NCBI RefSeq assembly: GCF_001522585.2
Contig: NZ_CP013373.1
Location: 1,116,001-1,180,000, forward strand
Origin: Burkholderia sp. NRF60-BP8
Lineage (GTDB): Bacteria > Pseudomonadota > Gammaproteobacteria > Burkholderiales > Burkholderiaceae
Length of the DNA: 64,000 bases
Reading direction: 5' to 3'
Below are positions 47,825-56,703 of this stretch, in pieces. Made by a program: the position numbers and the translations under genes. The notes below the pieces were generated by a model. That model was not told where the DNA came from and did no database searches. It saw nothing but the letters and a program-made list of their open reading frames with translations. Numbering within the stretch: the stretch's first letter is position 1; every line of letters begins with the position of its first letter.

Positions 47825-48382
47825 TTACGCGCGGCTGCGGTATTCGTTCGTGCGCGTATCGATTTCGATCTTGTCGCCGGTGTTGCAGAACAGCGGCACT
47901 TGCAGTTCGAAGCCGGTTGCCAGCTTCGCGTTCTTCAGCACCTTGCCCGACGACGTGTCGCCCTTGACGGCCGGTTCCGTGTAGGTGATTTCGCGAACGA
48001 GGATCGTCGGCAGTTCGACCGAGATCGCCTTCTCGTTGTAGAACACGACTTCGCAAGCCATGCCGTCTTCGAGGTAGTTCAGCGCTTCGCCCATCATTTC
48101 CGCTTCGACTTCGTACTGGTTGTAGTCGGCGTCCATGAACACATACATCGGGTCGGCGAAGTACGAGTACGTCACTTCCTTGCGATCGAGCACGACGACG
48201 TCGAACTTGTCGTCGGCCTTGTAGACCGATTCCTGGCCTGCGTTCGTCAGCAGGTTCTTCATCTTCATCTTGACGACGGCGGCGTTACGGCCCGACTTGT
48301 TGTATTCCGTCTTGGCGATGACCCATGCGTCGCTGCCGATCTGCACGACGTTGCCTACGCGGAGTTCCTGTGCGGTCTTCAT
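47825..48382 (-). CDS. efp: elongation factor P (Arg32 type)
   Basis: A 185-residue translation factor that rescues ribosomes stalled at polyproline. The start [16 protein letters not shown] follows from the family. At the tip of domain I the residue is Arg32 (NKSGRNAAV), not the Lys of E. coli; in Pseudomonas and Neisseria this Arg is rhamnosylated by EarP. The earP gene is directly upstream here, so the same modification is expected. An upstream in-frame start adds a non-family leader and is rejected. Confidence 0.97.
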   Translation of the reverse strand: MKTAQELRVGNVVQIGSDAWVIAKTEYNKSGRNAAVVKMKMKNLLTNAGQESVYKADDKFDVVVLDRKEVTYSYFADPMYVFMDADYNQYEVEAEMMGEALNYLEDGMACEVVFYNEKAISVELPTILVREITYTEPAVKGDTSSGKVLKNAKLATGFELQVPLFCNTGDKIEIDTRTNEYRSRA

Positions 48383-48518
48383 AAAAAACTGTCCTGATCC
48401 AATCGAATAAATAGGTGCCTGAGCGTTGCACAACGGGTGAGGCGCCAAGCAGATGCGTTCCGGTGGGCCCCCAAAGCTCAAACGCGAGCGCTTGCATGGT
48501 CAGCCGTCGGATAACCGC

Positions 48519-49712
48519 TTATTTTAACTGAGATTTTGCGTATTCCGCCAGCTTTCCGGCGAGATCGCCGACGGCCGCGAGCGCCTCGGCCCAGCGGGCT
48601 GCATTGGCCTCCAGTGCGGCGCGGTGCTGCCATAAATCGGCCCAGTCGGGTGTGCCGGCGCCGTTCCAGGCATGCCAGAACCGCTCGAGCGCCGCGTGCG
48701 GCGCATCGGCGAGACCGGCCGACAGGTGCGCGAGCGCGGCGTCGAGCTTCGGCAGGTGCACGTCGTCGGCCTGCGGGTAGATGTGCCACGCAAACGGCTT
48801 GCGCGCCCACTGTGCGCGGACGAACGAATCCTCGCCGCGCACGAAATTGAAATCGGCGACCCACAGCAGCGGGTCGTAGTCGGCCTGCGGAACGAACGCG
48901 AGACCGTGAGCGGTCAGGTTGCCGCTGCGCGCCCGTGCGCCCGCCGCGAACGATTCGACCCCGAAAAAGCGCGCGACGGCGGGCGACAGACGTCCGACCG
49001 GCACGAGCGCGACGACCGGCGACGGGCCGTCGCGCCATTGCGCGAGCAGCGCGTCGACGGCCGGGTTTTCGTAGGCGAACAGGCTGACGACCGTCGTGCC
49101 GGGCGCCGGCGGCGCGGCGCCGGTCGCGCGCTGCCACCACGCGGCGCGCGCGGCCGGATCGGTGTCGAAGGCCGTGCGGCGCGCGTCGAGGTCGTGCTCC
49201 TTCGGCACGCCGCCCGTGCCGGCCGACAAGCCCGGGAAGAAGAACGTCTTCAGCAGCGGGTAGCGCGGATGCGGCGACGGCCGCAAGTGGAAATCGGCGA
49301 CCCAGTCCTCGGCGCTCAGGTATTCGAGGTTGATCCACACGGGGCGCCGCGCGCGCCGCGCCATCGCCGCGAGATACGCGCCGGGCAACTCGCACGCGAA
49401 CGCCTCGATTATGACGTCGGCGATGTCCAGCGCGTCGCCGACTTCCGCATGCCAGTGCTCGATCACGATCGTGTCGACCGTCTGCCGCGTCGCGTCGGGA
49501 TCGACCTGCGGCAGCAGGCGTGCGAACGTGTGCAGGTCGTCGACGAACAGGCGAACCTGCCAGCCGTGCTCGTGCGCGAGCTGGCGCGCGACGCGCCAGC
49601 ACACGCCGATGTCGCCGAAATTGTCGATCACCGTGCAGAAGAGGTCGCAGGCGATCGGTTCGCCCGGCGCGAGCGGCACGGCGGAGAGGGGGGCAGCGGG
49701 GGAGCGTGGCAT
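48519..49712 (-). CDS. earP: EF-P arginine rhamnosyltransferase EarP
   Basis: A 397-residue GT-B glycosyltransferase of the former DUF2331 family. It transfers rhamnose from dTDP-rhamnose to Arg32 of EF-P. The N-terminal CDLFCTVIDNFGDIGVCWRV with its catalytic Asp region, and NFVRGEDSFVRAQWARKPF near residue 270, are family hallmarks. It lies 136 bases upstream of efp on the same strand. The dTDP-rhamnose (rml) genes are not in this window. Two Met codons near the start are only a few residues apart from family homology, so the start is uncertain by about 15 residues. Confidence 0.95.
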   Translation of the reverse strand: MPRSPAAPLSAVPLAPGEPIACDLFCTVIDNFGDIGVCWRVARQLAHEHGWQVRLFVDDLHTFARLLPQVDPDATRQTVDTIVIEHWHAEVGDALDIADVIIEAFACELPGAYLAAMARRARRPVWINLEYLSAEDWVADFHLRPSPHPRYPLLKTFFFPGLSAGTGGVPKEHDLDARRTAFDTDPAARAAWWQRATGAAPPAPGTTVVSLFAYENPAVDALLAQWRDGPSPVVALVPVGRLSPAVARFFGVESFAAGARARSGNLTAHGLAFVPQADYDPLLWVADFNFVRGEDSFVRAQWARKPFAWHIYPQADDVHLPKLDAALAHLSAGLADAPHAALERFWHAWNGAGTPDWADLWQHRAALEANAARWAEALAAVGDLAGKLAEYAKSQLK

Positions 49713-49788
49713 CGAAGCGGGCCGGTGAATGCTCTAAACTGGCGATTCTAATAGACCCGTTCCGCGTTACAAGGCGCCCGGCTCACGC

Positions 49789-51822
49789 ATGACATCCCCA
49801 GAAGCCTCCGATACCCCGTTCGAACCGAAGAAGATCCTTGCGCAGTTGCCGCACATGCCGGGTGTCTATCGCTATTACGACACGGCGGGCGCCGTCCTCT
49901 ACGTCGGCAAGGCGCGCGACCTGAAAAAGCGCGTGTCGAGCTATTTCACGAAGACGCAACTGTCGCCGCGCATCGCGATGATGGTCACGCGCATCGCGCG
50001 CATCGAAACCACCGTCACGCGCTCGGAAGCCGAAGCGCTGCTGCTCGAGAACAACCTGATCAAGGCGCTCGCGCCGCGTTACAACATCCTGTTTCGCGAC
50101 GACAAGTCGTATCCGTACCTGAAGCTCACCGCGCATCGCTTTCCGCGGATGGCCTACTACCGCGGCTCGGTCGACAAGCAGAACCAGTATTTCGGGCCGT
50201 TCCCGAGCGCGTGGGCCGTGCGCGAGAGCATCCAGATCCTGCAGCGCGTGTTCCAGTTGCGCACCTGCGAGGATTCGGTCTTCAACAACCGCACGCGGCC
50301 GTGCCTGCTGCACCAGATCGGGCGCTGCACGGCGCCGTGCGTCGGCGCGATCTCCGACGAGGATTACGCGGTCGACGTATCGAACGCCGCGCGGTTCCTG
50401 CTCGGCAGGCAGTCCGAAGTGATGAAGGAGCTCGAGCAGAAGATGCACGCGTTCGCAGCCGAGCTGAAATTCGAGCAGGCGGCGGCCGTGCGCAATCAGA
50501 TGAGTTCGCTCGCGACGGTGCTGCACCAGCAGGCGATCGAGGTCGGCAGCGACAGCGACGTCGACGTCCTGGCCGTCGTCGCGCAGGGCGGACGCGTGTG
50601 CGTGAATCTCGCGATGGTCCGCGGCGGCCGGCACCTCGGGGACAAAGCGTATTTCCCGACACACGTCGAAAGTGCGCTGACGCTCGCCGAAGGCGGTCTC
50701 GGCGACGAGGCCGAGCCGGCGGAGGCGGTCGATGCGACGCTCGACACGCTGCCCGACCAGCCCCAGGAAGAGGCCGGCGGCGCGCGTGGCACGACGGCGG
50801 CATCGGTCGAGGCCGAGGTGCTCGATGCGTTCATCGCGCAGCACTATCTCGGCAATCGCGTGCCGCCCGTGCTCGTCGTCAGTCATGCGCCCGCGAGTCG
50901 CGACCTGCTGGAGCTGCTGTCCGAGCAGGCTGGCCACAAGGTGTCGCTGGTGCGGCAGCCGCAGGGGCAGCGACGCGCGTGGCTGTCGATGGCCGAGCAG
51001 AATGCGCGGCTCGCGCTCGCTCGGCTGCTGTCCGAGCAGGGCTCGCAGCAGGCGCGCACGCGTGCGCTGGCCGACACGCTCAGCTACGACAGCGACGATC
51101 TCGCGACGCTGCGGATCGAATGCTTCGACATCAGCCATACGATGGGCGAGGCGACGCAGGCGTCGTGCGTCGTCTATCACCATCACAAGATGCAATCGAG
51201 CGAATATCGCCGCTACAACATCACGGGCATCACGCCGGGCGACGATTACGCGGCGATGCGGCAGGTGCTCACGCGCCGCTACGAGAAGATGGTGGAACAG
51301 GCCGCACAGGCCGCGGCCGCCGACGAAGCGGCCGGCATCGACGGCGAGTCGACGCGCCAGGCCGAGGCGTCGAGCCTGCTGCCGAACATCGTGCTGATCG
51401 ACGGCGGCAAGGGCCAGGTCGAGATCGCGCGACAGGTGTTCACCGAGCTCGGCCTCGACACGTCGATGCTGGTCGGCGTCGCGAAAGGCGAGGGGCGCAA
51501 GGTCGGCCTCGAGACGCTGGTGTTCGCGGACGGTCGCGCGCCGCTCGAACTCGGCAAGGAGAGCGCCGCGCTGATGCTCGTCGCGCAGATCCGCGACGAG
51601 GCGCACCGTTTCGCGATCACCGGCATGCGGGCGAAGCGGGCGAAGGCGCGCCAGACGTCGCGGCTCGAGGAGCTCGAGGGCGTCGGCGCGAAGCGCCGGC
51701 AGCGACTGCTCGCGCGTTTTGGCGGATTGCGCGGCGTGGTGGCCGCGAGTGTCGAGGAGCTGGCGAGCGTCGAAGGCATTTCGCACGCGCTCGCCGAGCA
51801 GATCTACAAGCAGCTTCACTGA
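49789..51822 (+). CDS. uvrC: excinuclease ABC subunit C
   Basis: A 677-residue nuclease that makes both cuts in nucleotide excision repair. The GIY-YIG domain is at the start ([20 protein letters not shown]), a UVR motif is near residue 220, the 5' endonuclease domain has [19 protein letters not shown], and helix-hairpin-helix motifs close the protein. It carries an acidic/Ala-rich insert at about residues 300-345 that is longer than in E. coli. It is followed by pgsA as in E. coli. Confidence 0.97.
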   Translation: MTSPEASDTPFEPKKILAQLPHMPGVYRYYDTAGAVLYVGKARDLKKRVSSYFTKTQLSPRIAMMVTRIARIETTVTRSEAEALLLENNLIKALAPRYNILFRDDKSYPYLKLTAHRFPRMAYYRGSVDKQNQYFGPFPSAWAVRESIQILQRVFQLRTCEDSVFNNRTRPCLLHQIGRCTAPCVGAISDEDYAVDVSNAARFLLGRQSEVMKELEQKMHAFAAELKFEQAAAVRNQMSSLATVLHQQAIEVGSDSDVDVLAVVAQGGRVCVNLAMVRGGRHLGDKAYFPTHVESALTLAEGGLGDEAEPAEAVDATLDTLPDQPQEEAGGARGTTAASVEAEVLDAFIAQHYLGNRVPPVLVVSHAPASRDLLELLSEQAGHKVSLVRQPQGQRRAWLSMAEQNARLALARLLSEQGSQQARTRALADTLSYDSDDLATLRIECFDISHTMGEATQASCVVYHHHKMQSSEYRRYNITGITPGDDYAAMRQVLTRRYEKMVEQAAQAAAADEAAGIDGESTRQAEASSLLPNIVLIDGGKGQVEIARQVFTELGLDTSMLVGVAKGEGRKVGLETLVFADGRAPLELGKESAALMLVAQIRDEAHRFAITGMRAKRAKARQTSRLEELEGVGAKRRQRLLARFGGLRGVVAASVEELASVEGISHALAEQIYKQLH

Positions 51823-51913
51823 CGCGGCCGTGCGGCCGGCGGCATTTGCCAGCATTCTTGTGGCAGGCCGGTCGACACGGCACAATTGCGAATCCTTTAC
51901 TGTCCCGTATGCC

Positions 51914-52501
51914 ATGCCGTTCAATTTCCCGATTTTCCTGACGTGGGTACGGATCGTGCTGATTCCGCTCGTCGTCGGCGTGTTCTATCTGCCGGACTCG
52001 GTGATGGACGGCGCGCACCGCAACCTCGCGGCGGCGGCGATCTTCATCCTCGCCGCGCTGACCGACTGGTTCGACGGCTTCCTCGCCCGCAAGTGGAACC
52101 AGACGTCATCGTTCGGCGCGTTTCTCGACCCGGTGGCGGACAAGCTGATGGTGACGGCCGCGCTGTTGATCCTCGTGCAGATTTCGCGGGTCGACGCGGC
52201 AATCGCGCTCGTGATCGTCGGGCGCGAGATCGCGATTTCGGCGCTGCGCGAATGGATGGCGCAGATCGGCGCGTCGAAGAGCGTCGCTGTGAATCAGCTC
52301 GGCAAGTTCAAGACCGCATGCCAGATGGTCGCGATTCCGATGCTGCTGTTCTACGGGCCGTTGCCGCTCGGCATCGTGACGATCGATACGCGCGTGTGGG
52401 GCGAGTGGCTGATGTATCTCGCCGCGGTGCTGACCATCTGGTCGATGCTGTACTACATGAAGCTCGCATGGCCGCAGATTCGCGAGCGCGGCGGCGCGTA
52501 A
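51914..52501 (+). CDS. pgsA: CDP-diacylglycerol-glycerol-3-phosphate 3-phosphatidyltransferase
   Basis: A 195-residue inner membrane enzyme that commits CDP-diacylglycerol to phosphatidylglycerol. The CDP-alcohol motif D(x2)DG(x2)AR(x8)G(x3)D(x3)D is seen at about residues 50-75 (DWFDGFLAR ... FLDPVADK). Several hydrophobic helices surround it. It starts 91 bases after uvrC and precedes the tRNA-Gly promoter. Confidence 0.96.
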   Translation: MPFNFPIFLTWVRIVLIPLVVGVFYLPDSVMDGAHRNLAAAAIFILAALTDWFDGFLARKWNQTSSFGAFLDPVADKLMVTAALLILVQISRVDAAIALVIVGREIAISALREWMAQIGASKSVAVNQLGKFKTACQMVAIPMLLFYGPLPLGIVTIDTRVWGEWLMYLAAVLTIWSMLYYMKLAWPQIRERGGA

Positions 52502-52550
52502 GCCGCGCGGCATGGGCCGGCGGTTTTTGTAAAAAGGGCTGGAAAAGCTC

Positions 52551-52579
52551 TTGACACACGAATGTGCCTTCGACATAAT
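52551..52579 (+). promoter_or_regulatory. consensus sigma-70 promoter for the tRNA-Gly genes
   Basis: A perfect -35 TTGACA (52551-52556) and a CATAAT -10 box (52574-52579) are spaced by exactly 17 bases. The start would be near 52586, about 55 bases before the first tRNA-Gly. Confidence 0.85.
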
Positions 52580-52640
52580 CTCGCTTCTCCGCTGCACGAC
52601 GAAGTAAGTGTGTGACGGGGAAGCAGTAGCGTAGCGATAC

Positions 52641-52716
52641 GCGGGAGTAGCTCAGTTGGTAGAGCGCAACCTTGCCAAGGTTGAGGTCGCGAGTTCGAGA
52701 CTCGTCTCCCGCTCCA
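52641..52716 (+). tRNA. tRNA-Gly (GCC), copy 1
   Basis: A 76-nt tRNA with encoded CCA. The acceptor GCGGGAG pairs with CTCCCGC, the T arm has GTTCGAGAC, and the anticodon loop CTTGCCAAG gives GCC. The three copies in this cluster are identical. Confidence 0.98.
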
Positions 52717-52769
52717 GATTTTTTCTGGCAGCGTGTAGTACGGCAAAGCGCTGCAGATGCAGGACACAT

Positions 52770-52845
52770 GCGGGAGTAGCTCAGTTGGTAGAGCGCAACC
52801 TTGCCAAGGTTGAGGTCGCGAGTTCGAGACTCGTCTCCCGCTCCA
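52770..52845 (+). tRNA. tRNA-Gly (GCC), copy 2
   Basis: Identical to copy 1. The 53-nt spacer between copies 1 and 2 is nearly identical to the spacer between copies 2 and 3, showing that the whole unit (tRNA plus spacer) was tandemly duplicated. Confidence 0.98.
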
Positions 52846-52896
52846 GATTTTTCTGGCAGCGTGTAGTACGGCGAAGCGCTGCAGATGCAGGACAAT

Positions 52897-52972
52897 GCGG
52901 GAGTAGCTCAGTTGGTAGAGCGCAACCTTGCCAAGGTTGAGGTCGCGAGTTCGAGACTCGTCTCCCGCTCCA
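52897..52972 (+). tRNA. tRNA-Gly (GCC), copy 3
   Basis: Identical to copies 1 and 2, the last of the tandem array. A terminator follows after 7 bases. Confidence 0.98.
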
Positions 52973-52979
52973 GGTAACG

Positions 52980-53005
52980 GGGAAGCCACGCTTCCCTTTT
53001 TATTT
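52980..53005 (+). terminator. terminator after the tRNA-Gly array
   Basis: GGGAAGC and GCTTCCC pair around CAC and are followed by TTTTTATTT. It separates the glycine tRNA array from tRNA-Cys. Confidence 0.8.
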
Positions 53006-53071
53006 GATGGACTTCCGGTCCTCGAATGAAAATCTGTCGCTTGCCTCACGGCATCCGGACAGTCCGCTTTT

Positions 53072-53145
53072 GGCGCGATAGCAAAGCGGTTATGCAGCGG
53101 CCTGCAAAGCCGTTTAGGCCGGTTCGACTCCGGCTCGCGCCTCCA
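53072..53145 (+). tRNA. tRNA-Cys (GCA)
   Basis: A 74-nt tRNA with encoded CCA. The acceptor GGCGCGA pairs with TCGCGCC, the T arm has GGTTCGACTCC, and the anticodon loop CTGCAAA gives GCA for cysteine. Its 3' part and terminator are repeated in decayed form at 54951-55045, on the far side of a two-gene cassette. Confidence 0.97.
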
Positions 53146-53151
53146 GAAAAA

Positions 53152-53180
53152 AAGCCCCGCTTCGGCGGGGCTTTTCTTTT
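53152..53180 (+). terminator. terminator after tRNA-Cys
   Basis: AGCCCCGC and GCGGGGCT pair around TTCG and are followed by TTTCTTTTT. It follows tRNA-Cys by 7 bases and closely resembles the terminator at 55020. Confidence 0.85.
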
Positions 53181-53197
53181 TCTGCATCGCTTTGTCG

Positions 53198-53818
53198 TTA
53201 CTGATCCAGCTGGGTGAGGTTAATCACCGCGAGCGGCCCACCCGGAAACTGGATGAGCCGACCTTCGTCCACACCGCCGAGATCGACCGGCGCGAAACCG
53301 AGGCGAATGATCAGATCGCTGACGGATTTCTTTGCATCAGCATCTTGTCCGGCCAGGAACAGCACGCGTCGACCACCGTCAACCTTGGGGCCAGAGGCCA
53401 GCGGCCCGGCACTCAAATGATTGAACGCCTTCACAACCCTTGCTCCCGGCGCCCACTGCGCGACCAGCTCGCTGGAAGCACGACCGCCAAAATCGATGGC
53501 ATGGAACGACGGTACGTTGTCGGCACCGATTCGTACTTCTACCGCATTGTTTGCGTCGACTAGAACACGGGCGTTCCACGGACCGAGATCCTTCAAGGCC
53601 GTGGCCACCTGATCCCAAGGCACCGCGAGAAACACGATGTCAGCGCGTGCAGCCTCTTTTACGCTCACGGCTCGAATATAGGGGCCGAGTTCATCGGACA
53701 GTGCTTGTAGTGATTGCGGTCCGCGGCTATTGGCAATGGAAGCCGAGATGCCACTACGGGCGAGATTGCGCGCGATGGCCGAGCCAATGGCACCGGCCCC
53801 GATGATTGCGATACTCAT
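53198..53818 (-). CDS. NADPH-dependent F420 reductase-like oxidoreductase
   Basis: A 206-residue Rossmann-fold protein. The dinucleotide-binding start MSIAIIGAGAIGSAIARNLA and the NADP-friendly NSRGPQSL that follows, then VFLAVPWDQV and KAFNHLSAGP, place it in the NADPH-dependent F420 reductase-like family. In bacteria without F420 such proteins likely use other acceptors; the substrate is unknown. GC content is visibly lower than in neighbouring genes. It is divergent from a LysR gene, 112 bases away, which probably controls it. Confidence 0.85.
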   Translation of the reverse strand: MSIAIIGAGAIGSAIARNLARSGISASIANSRGPQSLQALSDELGPYIRAVSVKEAARADIVFLAVPWDQVATALKDLGPWNARVLVDANNAVEVRIGADNVPSFHAIDFGGRASSELVAQWAPGARVVKAFNHLSAGPLASGPKVDGGRRVLFLAGQDADAKKSVSDLIIRLGFAPVDLGGVDEGRLIQFPGGPLAVINLTQLDQ

Positions 53819-53836
53819 ACTGGTTCCCTCTGGTTG

Positions 53837-53860
53837 AAAGTCATTTCGTAGAGGGACTTT
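53837..53860. promoter_or_regulatory. inverted repeat in the divergent LysR/oxidoreductase promoter region
   Basis: AAAGTC and GACTTT are arranged as an inverted repeat with 12 bases between. LysR proteins bind such imperfect palindromes in the space between divergent genes. The match is short, so this is a suggestion only. Confidence 0.3.
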
Positions 53861-53930
53861 ATGCTCGTTGAGTCTTTACAGGTAGTTGAGTGCAAGTAGA
53901 ATCAGTTTCAATCAATATTTGAAGCTCGTC

Positions 53931-54857
53931 ATGGAAAGTCTTGCCAACCTGGAATGCTTCGTCCGGAGCGCCGAGTCAGGAAGCTTTTCGGCGGCTGCAC
54001 GCAGGCTCGCGCTTACGCCTGCAGCGGTCAGCCGCAACGTTGCGCATCTTGAGCGCAACCTGGGCGTCCAATTGTTTCAACGTAGCACGCGCGGCCTGAC
54101 GCCCACCGAAGCGGGCGACCGCTTCCTGCTGTCGGTGCGGAGCGGTCTCGACAGTATCCAAGGTGCGATTGCGGATCTCATGGTCAATGCCGCCAAACCG
54201 TCGGGCGTTCTGAAATTGAGCGTTCCAGCGGGTTTCGGAATGGACTATCTGTTACCGCTGATGCCTGCTTTCCTGGAACGCTATCCTGAGGTGAGGCCGG
54301 ATTGGTTTTTCGATAACCGGCCGGTCGATCTCATCGGGGAAGGATTCGACGTGGCAATTGGGGGCGGCTTCGAGCTACCTGCGGGGATGGTGGCTCGCGA
54401 GTTGGGCCGGATTCATTTGATCGCGGTGGCATCACCGGCATACATGGTCGATAAACTTCCCCCGAAAGATCCCGCTGATCTCGCGAGACTGGGAAGCGTG
54501 TCGATGCGTTCGCCGCTAAGCAGTCGTCAGCGCGCATGGGTCATGCGCAACTCGGTTGGCACTGAGATGGCAGTGGCAGAAAAGCCGGTGATGCTGGTCA
54601 ATGACCCTGATGCGGTTTGTCGGTCGGCGCTACTGGGTATTGGCGTCGGTGTGGTTTCGCTGCTACATGCAGCGCCACACCTCGCCAGCGGCGCCCTGGT
54701 GCGAGTGCTGGAAGATTGGCATGTCGATGCTGGGCCATTGTCGTTGTATTTTTCGAACCAAAAGCTCTTGCCAGCCAAAACACGCGCGTTCGTGGACTTC
54801 ATCACCGAGTCATTTCGGGCGCAGAAGTTGCCGAGGATTGAGCGCAATCGGAGGTAG
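53931..54857 (+). CDS. LysR family transcriptional regulator
   Basis: A 308-residue regulator with the N-terminal winged HTH (LECFVRSAESGSFSAAARRLALTPAAVSRNVAHLE) and the C-terminal periplasmic-binding-type effector domain, of the subgroup acting on small divergent oxidoreductase genes. The ATG at 53931 starts the LysR fold; an upstream in-frame start at 53886 is unlikely. Base composition is lower in GC than the flanking core genes. It ends 94 bases before a decayed tRNA-Cys copy. Confidence 0.92.
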   Translation: MESLANLECFVRSAESGSFSAAARRLALTPAAVSRNVAHLERNLGVQLFQRSTRGLTPTEAGDRFLLSVRSGLDSIQGAIADLMVNAAKPSGVLKLSVPAGFGMDYLLPLMPAFLERYPEVRPDWFFDNRPVDLIGEGFDVAIGGGFELPAGMVARELGRIHLIAVASPAYMVDKLPPKDPADLARLGSVSMRSPLSSRQRAWVMRNSVGTEMAVAEKPVMLVNDPDAVCRSALLGIGVGVVSLLHAAPHLASGALVRVLEDWHVDAGPLSLYFSNQKLLPAKTRAFVDFITESFRAQKLPRIERNRR

Positions 54858-54950
54858 TGTTGAAGATGGCGGAGCAGTCATGCAAAGCGCGCATTCAGGA
54901 AGCGGCGACCCTGGGCGGTTTAATCCGGGTAAGCTCATTGACGTAATGAA

Positions 54951-55006
54951 ACTTATGCCGGCCCGAGAAGCCGTTTGGCTCGATTCGACTCTGGCCCGCG
55001 TCTCCA
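54951..55006 (+). pseudogene. decayed 3' copy of tRNA-Cys
   Basis: The stretch aligns with the 3' two thirds of tRNA-Cys at 53072-53145: a shared TTATGC, then AGCCGTTT, TTCGACTC and a final CTCCA, with substitutions that break the anticodon (CCGAGA in place of CTGCAA) and the stems. No acceptor 5' arm is left. A similar terminator follows, also as in the intact copy. It cannot be a working tRNA. Confidence 0.65.
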
Positions 55007-55019
55007 GGTAGAAGGAGAA

Positions 55020-55045
55020 AAGCCCCGCTTCGCCGGGGCTTTTCT
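55020..55045 (+). terminator. terminator after the decayed tRNA-Cys copy
   Basis: AGCCCCG and CGGGGCT pair around a six-base loop (CTTCGC) and are followed by TTTTC. It is very like the terminator of the intact tRNA-Cys (53152-53180), so tRNA remnant and terminator were copied together. Confidence 0.75.
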
Positions 55046-55101
55046 TGTTCCGCGTCCGTTTCCGTCGATCGCACACGATGCATGCGACGGCCGCCCATCA
55101 A

Positions 55102-55650
55102 TTACCCATCCACCGGCTGCACCGGCGTCTCGAGCTTCAACTGGTAGAACGCCGCATCGAGCCAGCGGCCGAACTTGAATCCCGCCTCGGCGATCGTGCC
55201 CGCGTGCACGAATCCCAGTTTCGTATGCAGCGCGATGCTTCCGGCATTGGTCGCGTCGATGCAGCCGACCAGCACGTGCACCTGCGCTTCGCGTGCACGC
55301 CGCACCACTTCGCGCAGCAGCAGTTCGCCGAGCCCGCGGCCGCGCTGATCGTTGCGCACGTACACGCTGTGTTCGACCGTGTACTTGAAGGCCGGGAACG
55401 CGCGGAACGTCCCCCAGCTCGCGAAGCCGAGCAGCGTGCCCGCGGCGTCGACGGCGCCGAAGACCGGAAAGCCGCCCACGCGCTTCGTCGCGAACCACGC
55501 GACCATTGCTTCCGGCGGCCGCGGCCGGTAGTCGTACAGTGCGGTCGAGTTCACGATCGCGTCGTTCAGGATGTCGAGAATGGCCGCTGCGTGTTCGGCC
55601 TCGCTGCAATCGATCAGGCGCACGTCGTCGCGCTGTGACGGGGAGTTCAT
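55102..55650 (-). CDS. GNAT family N-acetyltransferase (phosphinothricin-type)
   Basis: A 182-residue acetyltransferase. It shows the pattern of the PAT/MnaT group: ILNDAIVNSTALYDYRPRP near the N-terminus, the acetyl-CoA loop RNDQRGRGLGELLL, and IALHTKLGFVHAGTIAEAG. Known members acetylate methionine sulfoximine/sulfone or phosphinothricin; the natural substrate here is not certain. It is 50 bases downstream of an XRE-cupin regulator gene on the same strand, probably an operon. Confidence 0.9.
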   Translation of the reverse strand: MNSPSQRDDVRLIDCSEAEHAAAILDILNDAIVNSTALYDYRPRPPEAMVAWFATKRVGGFPVFGAVDAAGTLLGFASWGTFRAFPAFKYTVEHSVYVRNDQRGRGLGELLLREVVRRAREAQVHVLVGCIDATNAGSIALHTKLGFVHAGTIAEAGFKFGRWLDAAFYQLKLETPVQPVDG

Positions 55651-55700
55651 ACGGGTTCCTTCCTGTTGGCTCTAAATCGGGTGCGCACTCGACGCGCGCA

Positions 55701-56318
55701 TCACGCGCTCCGCGCGGCGGCGGATGCGTCGCAGATCGCGACGACATAGCGCGCGGCGTGCGACGACGGATTGCTGAAGATCAGCGGCCGGTCGAGCCGC
55801 ATGGCCAGGCAGTCGCCTTCGCGAAGTTCGTGAAGCGCATCGCCCAACGTGACGTCGACGCGGCCGCTGATGATCCACACCTGCTGATGCAGCGCGCTTT
55901 CGCGCCCGCCGCTGTCGTACGCGACGCGCGCGCCGGGCGGGAAATCGACCTCGACGAGCTGGAGCGGCGACGGCCAGCCGGCCGGCGACAGGTTGCGCCG
56001 CACATAGCCGGACGCCGGGTCGCGCCATTCGGCCTGCTGCGCGCGGCGGGCCAGCGGCTGCGCGGGCGCGTCGTCCCGGTCGCCGCCGAACAGCCCGGCG
56101 AGCGACACGCCGAGGCCGGCCGCGAGCTTGTCGAGCACGACGGCCGTCGGGCTGGCCGACGCGCGTTCGATGAGCGAGATCATCGAACGGCTGACACCGG
56201 AACGCGCGGCCAGCGCATCGAGCGTGTAGCCTCGAACGGCGCGCAGATCGCGCACGCGCCGGGCAATGCGCTCGTTGATACCGGCGTCGTCGGCCGTGGG
56301 AATCGCTGATTCTTTCAT
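55701..56318 (-). CDS. XRE family regulator with cupin domain
   Basis: A 205-residue regulator. The HTH is at about residues 22-75 (YTLDALAARSGVSRSMISLIERASASP), followed by a cupin sensor domain from about residue 120 (HQQVWIISGRVDVTLGD). The ATG at 56318 is used because the longer in-frame start adds no recognisable sequence. It likely controls the adjacent acetyltransferase gene. Confidence 0.9.
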   Translation of the reverse strand: MKESAIPTADDAGINERIARRVRDLRAVRGYTLDALAARSGVSRSMISLIERASASPTAVVLDKLAAGLGVSLAGLFGGDRDDAPAQPLARRAQQAEWRDPASGYVRRNLSPAGWPSPLQLVEVDFPPGARVAYDSGGRESALHQQVWIISGRVDVTLGDALHELREGDCLAMRLDRPLIFSNPSSHAARYVVAICDASAAARSA

Positions 56319-56466
56319 GATGGATTTATTTTCCAGCAAGATGGAATTCGATGTCAACGGCATTCCCCGACGCGGATTGAAGAAGGGGACGGAACCGAAC
56401 GGCTTGCTCGGTCATCAGGCGCAGCGTAATATACGAAATAGCTACGTTTCGTTTAATTGGGGATAT

Positions 56467-56703
56467 ATGGGCATCATCAAGATTTCCGAGCACATGCATG
56501 AGCGGCTGCGCTCGACGAGCACGGCACTGAGCCGTTCGATCAACGCGCAGGCCGAACACTGGCTGCGCGTCGGAATGCTGGCGGAGCTCAATCCGTCGCT
56601 GTCCTACGGCGACATCTGCAAGATGTTGATCGAGGCAGAGGCGCGTGGCGGCGACGTGGGGCCGGCGGAACCGGTAGCGCAGCATATCGAGCAGGTGGCG
56701 TAA
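56467..56703 (+). CDS. ParD-like antitoxin-family protein
   Basis: A 78-residue protein of the ParD-like family. The ribbon-helix-helix motif is in the first 50 residues (IIKISEHMHERLRSTSTALSRSINAQAEHWLRVG). ParD proteins are antitoxins that repress their own operon, but no ParE-like toxin gene is adjacent. The stop codon overlaps the map start (TAATG), so it is co-translated with methionine aminopeptidase, an association seen in other genomes. Confidence 0.8.
   Translation: MGIIKISEHMHERLRSTSTALSRSINAQAEHWLRVGMLAELNPSLSYGDICKMLIEAEARGGDVGPAEPVAQHIEQVA

Noticed and set aside
49783..51924. 713-codon minus-strand open frame opposite uvrC
   Set aside because: Same explanation: a shadow of uvrC with Arg/His/Asp/Leu composition typical of antisense frames in high-GC DNA.
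52641..53145. Regularly spaced repeats that could be mistaken for a CRISPR array
   Set aside because: The repeated units are complete 76-nt tRNA-Gly genes, and the spacers are nearly identical to each other, unlike CRISPR spacers.
53181..54950. An integrase or transposase inside the tRNA-Cys-bracketed segment
   Set aside because: Both frames between the repeats are fully accounted for by the oxidoreductase and LysR genes; no recombinase motif is present.
56319..56466. A possible toxin gene upstream of the ParD-like gene
   Set aside because: The 148-base gap holds only A/T-richer promoter-like sequence and no open frame of toxin size on either strand.
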